From: Alteromonadaceae bacterium UBA2620
Lineage (GTDB): Bacteria > Pseudomonadota > Gammaproteobacteria > Enterobacterales > Alteromonadaceae
DNA: 22,075 bases
Reading direction: 5' to 3'
Assembly (NCBI GenBank): GCA_002339125.1
Contig: DDJQ01000102.1
Span: 17,969-40,043, forward strand
Numbering within the stretch: the stretch's first letter is position 1; each line of letters opens with the position of its first letter. Positions 1 to 7,890 of this stretch are shown here, one piece after another. The position numbers and the translations under genes were made by a program. Under the pieces are notes generated by a model that saw only the letters and a program-made list of their open reading frames with translations, ran no database searches and was not told where the DNA came from.

Positions 1-1455
1 GCTGTTTAAACCTTCGTCCATCCAGGTCCACTGGCGTTCGTCAGAGTTAACGATCATCGGGAAGTAATTGTGACCGATCTCATGGATAACCACACCAATC
101 AGGAACCGCTTCTCAGCCAGAGAGTAAGTACGTGAGCCGTCATCCTGTAATTCAGTACGCGGGCCGTTGAAGGTGATCATGGGATATTCCATGCCGCCTA
201 CCGGACCATTTACCGACTGCGCTGTTGGGTACGGGTAGTTAAAGGTAAAGCGGTTGTACACTTCCAGCGTATGTACGATGGACTCAGTAGAATATTTTTT
301 CCACAGATCGCCACCTTCTTTTGGCCAGAACGACATCGCCATTACGTGCTTCTGCGGACCGCCCTGCTTAACGCCTTTGGCATCCCACATAAACTTACGT
401 GAAGAAGCCCAGGCAAAGTCACGTACGTTGTCAGCCTTGAAGTGCCAGGTTTTGGTATCGCTGGTGCCTTCTTTTTCGTTTTCCAGCGCTTCTTCTGGCG
501 TAACGATAAAGACAGGACGATCAGCATCTTCGGCTTCTTCCAGACGATCGCGCTGTTCACTGGTCAGCACATCTCTGGGGTTTTGCAGCACACCGGTAGA
601 AGAGACGATGTGGTCAGCCGGTACGGTCATGGATACTTCGTAATCACCGAATTCCAGGGTAAATTCGCCGCGACCGATAAACTCTTTGTTAGTCCAGGCT
701 TCGTAATCGGTGTAAGCCGCCAGACGCGGGAACCATTGAGCCAGCAGGAAAATATCGTTGCCGCCTTCACGTTCGTCATCCGGGAAGTGCTCGTAACCAG
801 AACGGGCTGATACCGCATCTTCTTCAACAATGTTGTAGCCAAAGTCGATGTTCAGTTCGGTTTTCTTGCCCGGCTTTAATGGCTCAGCCAAATCAACACG
901 CATCAGGGTACCAACAATCACGTAGTGCAGTGGCTTACCACGGCCATCGGTGACTTTTTTGATTTGGTAGCCCAGTTCGTTGTCGTCAACAAACTGCTGG
1001 CGACGAATGGCGCCCATGGATAATTTGGCTGGTGAGCTGCCAGAAGCGGCAGAAGTTGCTGGCCCACGGTTACCAATACCACCAAAGGTAGTGGTCAGTG
1101 CCGACATGGAGTCGTCACGGAATTTGTTCTGGTCCAGTTGGATCCACAGGTATTTCAGCGTATCCGGTGCATTGTTGTGATAAACAATTTCTTCGCTGGC
1201 ATCAATGCGACGCTTTTCTTCGTCCAGCGTTACATCAATATCGTAGTCAACTTGCTGTTGCCAGTACTGGTGGCCTGGTTCACCCGCCGCGTTACGATAA
1301 ACGTTTGGCGTGGGTAACACTTCTTCCAACTGGCGGAACTTATCCTCAAAATCACCTTTGGTTTGCTTGATTGCACCATCAGCAAAAGCTGGCGTGGCTG
1401 ACATAATCGACAGCACTGGCATCAACCAAACTAACTTCGGCATACGCTTACTCAT
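1..1455 (-). CDS. M1-family metallopeptidase, N-terminal part (cut by window edge)
   Basis: Partial gene: 485 codons are visible and the C-terminal part lies beyond base 1. The protein opens with a basic n-region and a hydrophobic stretch ending near Ala-Phe-Ala, a signal peptide for export to the periplasm or outside. The active-site signature is complete just before the edge: H458-E459-x-x-H462, followed 19 residues later by E481, the zinc ligands and catalytic glutamate of gluzincin M1 aminopeptidases. The exopeptidase motif appears as Gly-Gly-Met-Glu-Tyr rather than the usual Gly-x-Met-Glu-Asn. The start is ATG at 1455 with GAAGGA about 6 bases upstream on the minus strand. Known for the family: Zn-dependent removal of N-terminal residues; exact substrate unknown. 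Divergent from proB. Family call strong, aminopeptidase activity inferred. Confidence 0.88.
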   Translation of the reverse strand, partial: MSKRMPKLVWLMPVLSIMSATPAFADGAIKQTKGDFEDKFRQLEEVLPTPNVYRNAAGEPGHQYWQQQVDYDIDVTLDEEKRRIDASEEIVYHNNAPDTLKYLWIQLDQNKFRDDSMSALTTTFGGIGNRGPATSAASGSSPAKLSMGAIRRQQFVDDNELGYQIKKVTDGRGKPLHYVIVGTLMRVDLAEPLKPGKKTELNIDFGYNIVEEDAVSARSGYEHFPDDEREGGNDIFLLAQWFPRLAAYTDYEAWTNKEFIGRGEFTLEFGDYEVSMTVPADHIVSSTGVLQNPRDVLTSEQRDRLEEAEDADRPVFIVTPEEALENEKEGTSDTKTWHFKADNVRDFAWASSRKFMWDAKGVKQGGPQKHVMAMSFWPKEGGDLWKKYSTESIVHTLEVYNRFTFNYPYPTAQSVNGPVGGMEYPMITFNGPRTELQDDGSRTYSLAEKRFLIGVVIHEIGHNYFPMIVNSDERQWTWMDEGLNS

Positions 1456-1532
1456 AGGTATTCCTTCGTCGTTAAGTGGAAAATGGCTCAGATTGACGAG
1501 AAGGAATTCCTTAACGCATCGTCACCTATATT

Positions 1533-1562
1533 TATTAGAAGACACATAGTTTAATTCTAATA
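1533..1562. repeat. Perfect 8-bp inverted repeat in the M1 peptidase / proB divergent region
   Basis: TATTAGAA (1533-1540) and TTCTAATA (1555-1562) are perfect inverted arms separated by 14 bases, upstream of the M1 peptidase start and of the proB promoter. The shape suits a dimeric regulator's operator, but no known consensus is recognised. A separate 12-base perfect palindrome, AAGGAATTCCTT, lies at 1501-1512 within the M1 leader. Confidence 0.35.
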
Positions 1563-1646
1563 CGGTGAAATTTGCCAGCGATTGACCGTAAATAGCCAAA
1601 AACTGAACGCAAACAGAGCTTCACAGGGCAAGATATTCATGGTTTT

Positions 1647-1675
1647 TTGTTTGTTTTGTGGGCGCGTTGTAATAT
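1647..1675 (+). promoter_or_regulatory. Candidate sigma70 promoter of proB
   Basis: TTGTTT at 1647-1652 and TAATAT at 1670-1675 are separated by 17 bases, close to the sigma70 consensus. Transcription would start near 1682, about 28 bases before the proB ATG at 1710. This argues against the upstream in-frame TTG at 1647, which would lie inside the -35 element. Confidence 0.55.
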
Positions 1676-1709
1676 TCTTAACACCCCGTTTATCTATCGA
1701 TTTCTCCAG

Positions 1710-2813
1710 ATGAGTACATTTTCCTGGCAACGCGCTGTTATCAAGATAGGAAGCGCTCTGATTGCGCCAGACGGACAGCGATGCAGTGGCCGGTACTTAC
1801 TTCCCATAGCGCGATTTATCAATGCCAGCCGAGAGGCGGGTAAAGAAGTGATTTTGGTGTCTTCAGGCAGTGTTGCCGCCGGAAGAGCCAAAATCCCGGT
1901 CAATCACGTGGCATCCATTGCTGAAAAGCAGGCCATGGCGGCCATTGGCCAGATTGATATGATGGCGAACTGGCAGCGTTTTTTTGATTTTCCCTGTGCT
2001 CAGGTGCTGCTGACCTATGACGATCTGCATGACCGCACGCGCTATGTAAACATCAAAAATACCATTCGCGAATTACTCAACCATCAGGCCCTGCCCATCG
2101 TTAATGAAAACGACACCGTGGCGGTCAATGAACTGAAAGTAGGTGATAACGACAACCTGGCTGCCTACACCGCACTGGTGGCCGGCGCCGATACGCTGAT
2201 CATTTGCTCCGACATCGATGGCCTGTACAGCGCAGACCCGCGCAAAAACCCGGATGCTACGTTGATCCCTGAGGTGGAACACATTACCCCGGATATATAT
2301 GCCATTGCCGGCGGTGCCGGTACGTCAGTGGGAACCGGCGGGATGCGAACCAAAATCGAAGCCGCCGATAAATGCACGCGCAGTGGTATTCAGACACTGA
2401 TTGTTAACGGCCGCAATGGAACGGTTTTTGATGCCTTGCACGAAGGGCAACTACCGGGCACGCTGTTTAAAGCGCAGCAGTCGCAGAAAACCGCTCGTCG
2501 TTTATGGCTCGAGCACACGCTAAAAACCCGCGGACGCATTGAGGTAGATGAAGGCGCTAAAAAGGCTCTGGTTAATAAAGGTGCATCATTATTGCCCTCA
2601 GGTGTGGTGGAAGTAAGTGGTCACTTTAGTCCTGGCGACGCGATCGAAATTCACTGCGGCAAACAGGTGCTTGCTAAAGGCATTGCGCTGTATGGCGCGC
2701 AGGAGTTGCGGCAAATCAAAGGCGCCAAGAGCGCACAGATCAATACTATCCTGGGGTATGACAGCGGCGAAGTGATTGTTCACCGGGATGATCTGGTGCT
2801 ATTTAAGCCCTGA
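1710..2813 (+). CDS. proB: Glutamate 5-kinase
   Basis: Catalyses the first step of proline synthesis, ATP-dependent phosphorylation of L-glutamate to glutamyl-5-phosphate in the cytosol. The product is 367 residues, the same length as E. coli ProB when started at ATG 1710. It has an N-terminal amino-acid-kinase domain (about 1-260; visible motifs include the N-E-N-D-x-V-A and V-G-D-N-D-N-L segments and G-T-G-G-M-x-T-K) and a C-terminal PUA domain (about 275-360, including the P-S-G-V segment and G-D-A-I-E-I). The reading frame opens earlier at a TTG (1647), but that precedes the expected transcript. No strong Shine-Dalgarno sequence precedes ATG 1710. proA follows 79 bases downstream, so the two form the proline operon. 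Feedback inhibition by proline is typical of the family; I did not test the sensing residues. Confidence 0.96.
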   Translation: MSTFSWQRAVIKIGSALIAPDGQRCSGRYLLPIARFINASREAGKEVILVSSGSVAAGRAKIPVNHVASIAEKQAMAAIGQIDMMANWQRFFDFPCAQVLLTYDDLHDRTRYVNIKNTIRELLNHQALPIVNENDTVAVNELKVGDNDNLAAYTALVAGADTLIICSDIDGLYSADPRKNPDATLIPEVEHITPDIYAIAGGAGTSVGTGGMRTKIEAADKCTRSGIQTLIVNGRNGTVFDALHEGQLPGTLFKAQQSQKTARRLWLEHTLKTRGRIEVDEGAKKALVNKGASLLPSGVVEVSGHFSPGDAIEIHCGKQVLAKGIALYGAQELRQIKGAKSAQINTILGYDSGEVIVHRDDLVLFKP

Positions 2814-2892
2814 GACATTATGCGGCGTACCTGCAATGACTGCGCCGCAGCACTGCTACAATTAACTGATCCGTTAATCAATGGGAGTCGGT

Positions 2893-4143
2893 ATGAGTTT
2901 TTCAATTCGCAAAGCCGCCAGTGAGGCGAAAGTGGCCGCCAGACAGGTTGCCCGATTAAGTGGCGAGCAAAAACGCGCGGTTTTAATGGCCATCAGCAAG
3001 CACCTGGTGAGCCAGGTGAGTAACATCTTAAGCGCCAACCAACTCGACCTGGAACATGGTAAAACGGTAGGGCTGGATGCCGCCATGGTTGACCGTTTAA
3101 CCCTTACTGAAGAGCGGGTTATGGGCATTGCCAGTGCGGTAGCCTCGATTGCGAATCAAACCAATCCGGTGGGCGAAATCAAAGCGCTTAAAACTATGGC
3201 CAGTGGTATTCAGGTTGGCAAAATGCGCATTCCGCTAGGCGTGATTGCAATGATTTATGAATCGCGCCCCAATGTCACCATCGATGCCGCGGCATTGTGT
3301 TTCAAAGCGGGCAATGCCGTGATCCTGCGTGGTGGTAAAGAAGCGCTGCACTCTAATCTGGCGCTGGCCGCCTGTATTCACCATGTGCTGCGCGAATTTG
3401 ATATCGATACCGCGGCAGTCACGGTGATCCCCGACCCGAATCGCGAGATCATGAATAAACTCATGACCTTAAAAGAGTATGTTGACCTGATCATTCCCCG
3501 TGGTGGTGAAGGCTTAATTGAATATGTTAGCGAGCGTAGCCAGATCCCGGTGATTCAGCACTACAAAGGGGTTTGCCATTTGTACGTCGACAAAGACGCC
3601 GACCTTGATCAGGCTCTTGGGCTGCTGGAAAACGGTAAAACCCAGCGTACTGGCGTGTGTAACGCGCTGGAAACCTGTTTAGTTCATCGCGCGGTGGCCG
3701 ATACGTTTTTGCCCCGGGCGGCCGCCATGCTCAAGCAGCATAACACCATGATCCACGCCTGCGACTCGTCAATTGGCCATTTTGCCGAGGCGATTTCGGC
3801 TACCCATGCCGACTGGCAGGCAGAATACCTGGCCATGGAAATTGCCGTGCGGGTGGTAGATAGTTACGATGATGCCGTTGCTCATATTACCGAATACGGC
3901 TCCGGTCATACCGAAGTGATTGCTACGCAAAACTACACCACGGCCAATGCCTTTATCCGGGATATTAATTCTGCTGTAGTGATGGTGAACGCGTCCTCAC
4001 GTTTTTCCGATGGTGGTGAACTGGGACTGGGTGCTGAAATTGGTATCTCAACCAGTAAATTACATGCCTATGGCCCTATGGGGGCGGAATCCCTGACCAC
4101 CGAAAAGTTTGTGGTGCTCGGACAAGGGCAAACCCGGGCGTAA
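2893..4143 (+). CDS. proA: Gamma-glutamyl phosphate reductase
   Basis: Second enzyme of proline synthesis: reduces glutamyl-5-phosphate with NADPH to glutamate-5-semialdehyde, which cyclises to pyrroline-5-carboxylate. The intermediate is labile, so ProB and ProA are expected to work together. The product is 416 residues from ATG 2893, against 417 in E. coli. The start is set by GGGAG at 2883-2887, five bases before ATG 2893; the ATG at 2881 has no such site and overlaps it. The aldehyde-dehydrogenase-like catalytic cysteine is C228 in the conserved G-V-C-H-L-Y-V-D segment, and the E-S-R-P-N-V-T segment near the N-terminus is intact. The C-terminal S-S-R-F-S-D-G-G-E-L-G-L-G-A-E-I-G-I-S stretch is also typical. 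Nothing unusual in the gene itself. Confidence 0.97.
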   Translation: MSFSIRKAASEAKVAARQVARLSGEQKRAVLMAISKHLVSQVSNILSANQLDLEHGKTVGLDAAMVDRLTLTEERVMGIASAVASIANQTNPVGEIKALKTMASGIQVGKMRIPLGVIAMIYESRPNVTIDAAALCFKAGNAVILRGGKEALHSNLALAACIHHVLREFDIDTAAVTVIPDPNREIMNKLMTLKEYVDLIIPRGGEGLIEYVSERSQIPVIQHYKGVCHLYVDKDADLDQALGLLENGKTQRTGVCNALETCLVHRAVADTFLPRAAAMLKQHNTMIHACDSSIGHFAEAISATHADWQAEYLAMEIAVRVVDSYDDAVAHITEYGSGHTEVIATQNYTTANAFIRDINSAVVMVNASSRFSDGGELGLGAEIGISTSKLHAYGPMGAESLTTEKFVVLGQGQTRA

Positions 4144-4243
4144 ACGTGGTTTAATCTCAACCATAAATGGCGTAGTGTTATATTTTTCGTGGCGGATGTT
4201 GTGTCTTCGTTGCCAGTCAGACAATAAAGGATGAAAGAGTATT

Positions 4244-4681
4244 ATGACGGATATTACCCCGTCCCTCAGCGATTACCCTTACCAGGTTACTTTGCCAACC
4301 CGTTGGCAGGATAATGATATCTACGGCAATGTGAATAACGTGGTGTTCTACAGCTTTTTTGATACCGCGGTAAACCGTTTTTTATGTGATGAAGCGGGGA
4401 TGGATTTTCGTACCAGTCCGGTAGTAGCTCACGTGGTGAGTTCACAGTGTCAGTTTATTTCCCAGGTTGCCTACCCGGAAGACGTAGATGTTGGCGTTCG
4501 GGTCGCTAAAATTGGCCGCAGTTCGGTAACCTACGGGGTGTCTATTTACGCCGGTACCAATGAACGCCGGGTAGCCCATGGTCAGTTTGTGCATGTTTTT
4601 GTCGACCGCTCTACCGGTCGTGTTGTGCCTGTTCCGGCCCGCACCAAAACGGCCCTTGAACGCATTATCGAGTCGTTATAA
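4244..4681 (+). CDS. Hotdog-fold acyl-CoA thioesterase (4HBT/YbgC type)
   Basis: A 145-residue single-domain protein of the 4-hydroxybenzoyl-CoA thioesterase/YbgC type, expected to hydrolyse an acyl-CoA thioester in the cytosol. The signature lies near the N-terminus: R20-W-Q-D23-N-D25, then the V-N-N segment at about 30-32 and aromatic residues beginning the long hotdog helix. D25 aligns with the nucleophilic aspartate of the Pseudomonas 4HBT enzyme. The residue usually His in the G-H-V-N-N motif is Asn here (N29), which is unusual. A purine-rich stretch (GAAAGAG) precedes ATG 4244. The stop overlaps the next gene's ATG (TAATG), so the dehydrogenase is probably translationally coupled to it. 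Substrate unknown. Confidence 0.88.
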   Translation: MTDITPSLSDYPYQVTLPTRWQDNDIYGNVNNVVFYSFFDTAVNRFLCDEAGMDFRTSPVVAHVVSSQCQFISQVAYPEDVDVGVRVAKIGRSSVTYGVSIYAGTNERRVAHGQFVHVFVDRSTGRVVPVPARTKTALERIIESL

Positions 4682-5610
4682 TGCGGGCGGTTGTGCTCGA
4701 TAGCGATTCGCTGGGAACCGATCTCACCCTCAGCGAATTTGAATCATTACCAGTAACACTTACCCGTTATCCGACCACTACACCCGAACAGGTCAACGAA
4801 CGTATTCGCGATGCCGAAATTGTGCTGGTGAATAAAGTGGTCCTCAATGCCGATGCTTTAGGTCAGGCCGAAAAATTGCGTTACGTGGGCGTGCTGGCGA
4901 CTGGTACCAATAATGTGGATACCGACTACTGCCAGCAACACGGTATTACGGTTAACAATGTCGACGGCTATGGCACCGATTCTGTTGCACAGCACGCCAT
5001 GATGCTGTTGCTGAATCTGGCCACCTCGTTTGCGCCTACCACCCAACAGGTAAAACAAGGCGACTGGTCACGCTCGCCCTATTTTTGTTTGCTGGATAAC
5101 CCGGTAATGGAACTGGCTGGTAAACATCTGGTCATCGTGGGTTTCGGTACGTTGGGGCAACGCTTTGCAGAGCTGGCCCGGGCGTTTGGGATGAAAGTCT
5201 CGGTAGCAGCCCGGCCGGGAACGACCTCTGCTGAACGCAGAGCGCTGGATGGTTTACTGCCCGAAGCGGACGTAGTGAGTTTACACTGCCAGTTAAGTCC
5301 GCAAACCGACAAGCTGATCAACGCTGAACGGCTGGCCTTAATGAAGTCGTCGGCTTTGCTTATTAATACGGCTCGAGGCGGTCTTATTGATGAAGTGGCA
5401 CTGGTAACAGCGCTCAATGGGGGGCAGATTGCCGGTGCCGCACTTGATACCTTATCCGTTGAGCCGCCGCCGGCAGATCACCCCCTGTTACAGCTCGATT
5501 TACCTAACCTGTTGATCACGCCGCATTCTGCGTGGTCTGCTATCGAGGCGCGCCAGCGGTTGGTACAAATCGCCGCCGAGCGCTTACAAGCATTTATCGA
5601 GGCTGATTAA
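4681..5610 (+). CDS. D-2-hydroxyacid dehydrogenase (glycerate dehydrogenase/hydroxypyruvate reductase-like)
   Basis: A 309-residue NAD(P)-dependent reductase interconverting a 2-oxoacid and a D-2-hydroxyacid; the closest functional class is hydroxypyruvate/glyoxylate reductase. Visible motifs: dinucleotide-binding G154-x-G156-x-x-G159; catalytic R232 in T-A-R-G-G, E261 in S-V-E-P, and H282 in T-P-H-S-A-W. This is the complete Arg-Glu-His set. The end of the second Rossmann strand reads A-A-R-P-G-T, without the acidic residue typical of strict NAD enzymes, so NADPH use is possible (inference). The ATG overlaps the thioesterase stop by one base. The 3' end overlaps the convergent M20 gene by 17 bases. 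Exact substrate unassigned. Confidence 0.9.
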   Translation: MRAVVLDSDSLGTDLTLSEFESLPVTLTRYPTTTPEQVNERIRDAEIVLVNKVVLNADALGQAEKLRYVGVLATGTNNVDTDYCQQHGITVNNVDGYGTDSVAQHAMMLLLNLATSFAPTTQQVKQGDWSRSPYFCLLDNPVMELAGKHLVIVGFGTLGQRFAELARAFGMKVSVAARPGTTSAERRALDGLLPEADVVSLHCQLSPQTDKLINAERLALMKSSALLINTARGGLIDEVALVTALNGGQIAGAALDTLSVEPPPADHPLLQLDLPNLLITPHSAWSAIEARQRLVQIAAERLQAFIEAD

Positions 5611-6691
5611 ACGCCGCAAGAATTTTCGCAACTTCGTTAACGCGTAGATGAAAGCTCGCCTTGCTGGCGCGCTCATTAATAGTATGGTCGCCATCACCAA
5701 ACGGGCCAAAACCATCCAGGGTCGCAACCCCTGCTCCGGCGGTTACGTTTGCGTCACTCACGCCGCCACGCTTTTCAACGTTCAGCGGATACCCCAGGAT
5801 TTCTTCTATCTGGCGCAATAACTGCTTTTGTTTGGCACAGGACTGCATAACATCCCGTTGCAGGCCGCCGGTGACGGTAAGGAAGCTGTCAGCGACCGGA
5901 TTATGTTTTGGAAGATGTTCAAAGGCAGCAAGGATACGCCGTTTTTCATCGTTACCAGTAAAGCGCGCTTCTACCACCAGCTGTGCCTGGGGAGAGATAG
6001 TATTGGCGCTCAGGCCGCCTGTTATTTTCCCCACATTAACCGTTGTACCTTTTTCAAGGCAGGTGAGCGAGGTTAGGTAAATAGTCAGGTGGGCGGCAGC
6101 CAGATTGGCATTGACACCCTCACTGTAATGATTACCCGCATGCGCGCCCTTCCCAGTGATTTTGATAAAGTAGGTAGCAATGCCTTTGCGGGCAATAACG
6201 ACTTCATTATTTTTGCCCGCTGCTTCAAACACCAGAGCAATGTCATAATCTGCGGCCAGTTTAGCCGTAAGGGCTTTACTGTCATCGCTGCCGGTTTCTT
6301 CATCGCTGACCAGCAGCATGTCAATATTACCTATATCTCCTTGCTGCGCATAAACTTTGCGCAGTGCACATAAGGCCACGTAGTTGCCTCCTTTCATATC
6401 GCAAACGCCCGGCCCATAAACCCATTCTTCATCTTCACTAAAGTCGGTAAAGGTACCCGGCGGGAATACAGTATCCAGATGTCCCAGCAGCAATACCCGC
6501 GGCCCGTCGCGGCGTGTTGCGCAAAAATGCACATGATTGCCGATGGCTTCACGATGGTAGGTCTTGGTGGCATAGCCCAGAGCTTGCATCCAGCTTCCGA
6601 AAATCGCTGCGTTGGCATCGATTCCTGCTTTATTGTGACTGTGAGAGTTGAGATTAATCAGCGTCGCCAGCTCGGTAAAATCAACAGACAT
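5594..6691 (-). CDS. M20-family carboxypeptidase (glutamate carboxypeptidase-like)
   Basis: A 365-residue dinuclear-zinc hydrolase of the M20 family, most like carboxypeptidase G2, whose members release C-terminal glutamate or related residues from peptides and folates. Apparent metal and catalytic residues, in order: H71-L-D73, D98 (C-D-M-K-G-G), E131-E132 (D-E-E-T-G-S), E156, and H336 (G-D-G-D-H-T). The dimerisation domain lies between about 170 and 280. There is no signal peptide, so it should be cytosolic. ATG 6691 is preceded by AAGGAA with 5-base spacing. The gene is convergent with the 2-hydroxyacid dehydrogenase (17-base overlap) and divergent from the ATP-grasp/M14 operon. Substrate is not determined by sequence; a role in trimming acidic residues made by its neighbours is speculative. 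Confidence 0.9.
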   Translation of the reverse strand: MSVDFTELATLINLNSHSHNKAGIDANAAIFGSWMQALGYATKTYHREAIGNHVHFCATRRDGPRVLLLGHLDTVFPPGTFTDFSEDEEWVYGPGVCDMKGGNYVALCALRKVYAQQGDIGNIDMLLVSDEETGSDDSKALTAKLAADYDIALVFEAAGKNNEVVIARKGIATYFIKITGKGAHAGNHYSEGVNANLAAAHLTIYLTSLTCLEKGTTVNVGKITGGLSANTISPQAQLVVEARFTGNDEKRRILAAFEHLPKHNPVADSFLTVTGGLQRDVMQSCAKQKQLLRQIEEILGYPLNVEKRGGVSDANVTAGAGVATLDGFGPFGDGDHTINERASKASFHLRVNEVAKILAAFNQPR

Positions 6692-6745
6692 AAGGCTTCC
6701 TTATAAAATAACTGGCGCAGTTTTAAAGGTCCCAGGTGAATGGGG

Positions 6746-6791
6746 GATGACACTTTTTTGAACAATTTATGTTGGTTAAAAAAACGTCATC
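6746..6791. repeat. Imperfect inverted repeat upstream of the ATP-grasp operon
   Basis: Arms 6746-6759 (GATGACACTTTTTT) and 6778-6791 (AAAAAAACGTCATC) pair at 12 of 14 positions around an 18-base loop. It lies in the divergent region between the M20 gene and the ATP-grasp operon. It could be an operator or a terminator-like element; the GATGAC/GTCATC half-sites suit a dimeric regulator. No known consensus recognised. Confidence 0.4.
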
Positions 6792-6842
6792 ACATTGTCA
6801 TAAAGGATGCGTTAACTAGGCCCCGCTTACGGAGGTGCCAGA

Positions 6843-6887
6843 ATGAAAACACGACACAAGATGTCTTCGGAGCCATTAAGCAGGTGA
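6843..6887 (+). CDS. Possible 14-residue leader ORF upstream of the ATP-grasp operon
   Basis: A short frame, ATG 6843 to TGA 6885-6887, encodes 14 residues (M-K-T-R-H-K-M-S-S-E-P-L-S-R). It is preceded by GGAGGTG at 6831-6837 with five-base spacing, one of the strongest Shine-Dalgarno matches in the window and better than that of the ATP-grasp gene 47 bases downstream. It could be a leader peptide, or the site could be chance. No homology recognised and no codon evidence is possible at this length. Confidence 0.25.
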   Translation: MKTRHKMSSEPLSR

Positions 6888-6934
6888 AGCTAAGACCTGT
6901 TGTTCTTCAAATTTTCAATGCAAAAGGTATCAAG

Positions 6935-7888
6935 GTGTCGATGTATACAGCCGGAATGTGGATGTACAAAAACGGTGGCGGCGATGTCATTCAGTCGAAA
7001 ATTATTAATCAGCTGCGGGAACGGGATGTGGCGGTTATTACCGACCTCAACCTGGCAAATGCTTATGCGAAGGCCGGTCATATTATGTGCAATAACGTGG
7101 CCATGGATGAGCTGGACGCTTTCTTTTCTTATAACGCTGGACAGCAATCGCAATATCAGGTGTATTTGTATCAGGTGCTGGATGAAAGCATACCCTGCCT
7201 AAATAGCTTCGCTTCCTTTGCTTTGTCTGAAGATAAGTTCCGCACTTCTCAGCGATTAGCCCGTGCCGGGCTGCGCACCCCCGACTACCGGTTGTGCAAC
7301 CGAAATGAAAAACAAATCCTTAAAAACACTATCCGCGAATGGGGCGGCCGCCTGGTGTACAAGCCTACCGATGGCTGGGGCGGCATGGGTATCGTAAAAA
7401 TTGAGGATGAGCGTTCACTGGATATGTTGTTGCCATTTCTGGATCAAACCAACATCCAGCATTTTTATATTGAACGGTTTGTGAATTACGACATGACCGA
7501 TTATCGCATCGATATAGTCGACGGTGAGTACGTTGGCTGTTACGGCCGTCAGGCACCCGCGGATGACTGGAAAACTAATGTCACCAGCGGCGGGAAAGTA
7601 ATTGTTCGCGAACCCAATGACGAACTGGTCAATATTGCCATTAAAGCAGCCAAAGTGACCGGCCTGGAGATTGCGGGCGTGGATATTATTTACGACCGCG
7701 AGCAGGAAGAGTATGTGGTACTGGAGGTGAATGGTATTCCGGCTTTTGCCACGCCAGAGCAGGAAGCCATGGGACTTAACTTTAACGATCTCAAGATTGA
7801 AAAAGTAGTTAGCCTTATCGAGAAAAAAGCCAAAGCACATCACCACAACCAGTCAAAACAAACCGTAATCGAATTATTGAGTGCCTAG
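6935..7888 (+). CDS. RimK-like ATP-grasp amino-acid/peptide ligase, canonical copy
   Basis: A 317-residue ATP-grasp enzyme of the RimK/COG0189 type. Family chemistry: a carboxylate is activated as acyl phosphate with ATP and joined to an amine, often an amino acid added to a protein or peptide. Visible: ATP-binding K143 in Y-K-P-T-D-G-W-G-G-M-G; the D-x-R-x-x-x-V-D-G strand; the T-N-V-T-S-G-G segment; and Mg ligands D250 (G-V-D-I), E264 and N266 (L-E-V-N-G-I-P-A). All are canonical. Start: GTG 6935 has AAAAGG (6922-6927) seven bases upstream; ATG 6941 is an alternative with AAGG at 6932-6935. The frame is open back to 6740, but that part looks noncoding. The next ligase starts 2 bases after the stop. 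Substrates unknown. Confidence 0.85.
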   Translation: MSMYTAGMWMYKNGGGDVIQSKIINQLRERDVAVITDLNLANAYAKAGHIMCNNVAMDELDAFFSYNAGQQSQYQVYLYQVLDESIPCLNSFASFALSEDKFRTSQRLARAGLRTPDYRLCNRNEKQILKNTIREWGGRLVYKPTDGWGGMGIVKIEDERSLDMLLPFLDQTNIQHFYIERFVNYDMTDYRIDIVDGEYVGCYGRQAPADDWKTNVTSGGKVIVREPNDELVNIAIKAAKVTGLEIAGVDIIYDREQEEYVVLEVNGIPAFATPEQEAMGLNFNDLKIEKVVSLIEKKAKAHHHNQSKQTVIELLSA

Positions 7889-7890
7889 CC

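Noticed and set aside
442..810. Open frames on the plus strand opposite the M1 peptidase
   Set aside because: They are antisense shadows of a clear peptidase frame, with no ribosome site or recognisable domain.
1647..1709. N-terminal extension of ProB from a TTG start
   Set aside because: The TTG lies in the -35 element of the best promoter, and starting at ATG 1710 gives the family's exact length.
2881..2892. ATG 2881 as the proA start
   Set aside because: It overlaps the GGGAG ribosome site that is correctly spaced for ATG 2893.
6740..6934. 65-residue N-terminal extension of the first ATP-grasp protein
   Set aside because: The stretch has no family-like sequence; the first beta strand of the fold begins at about 6929 and a well-spaced ribosome site serves GTG 6935.
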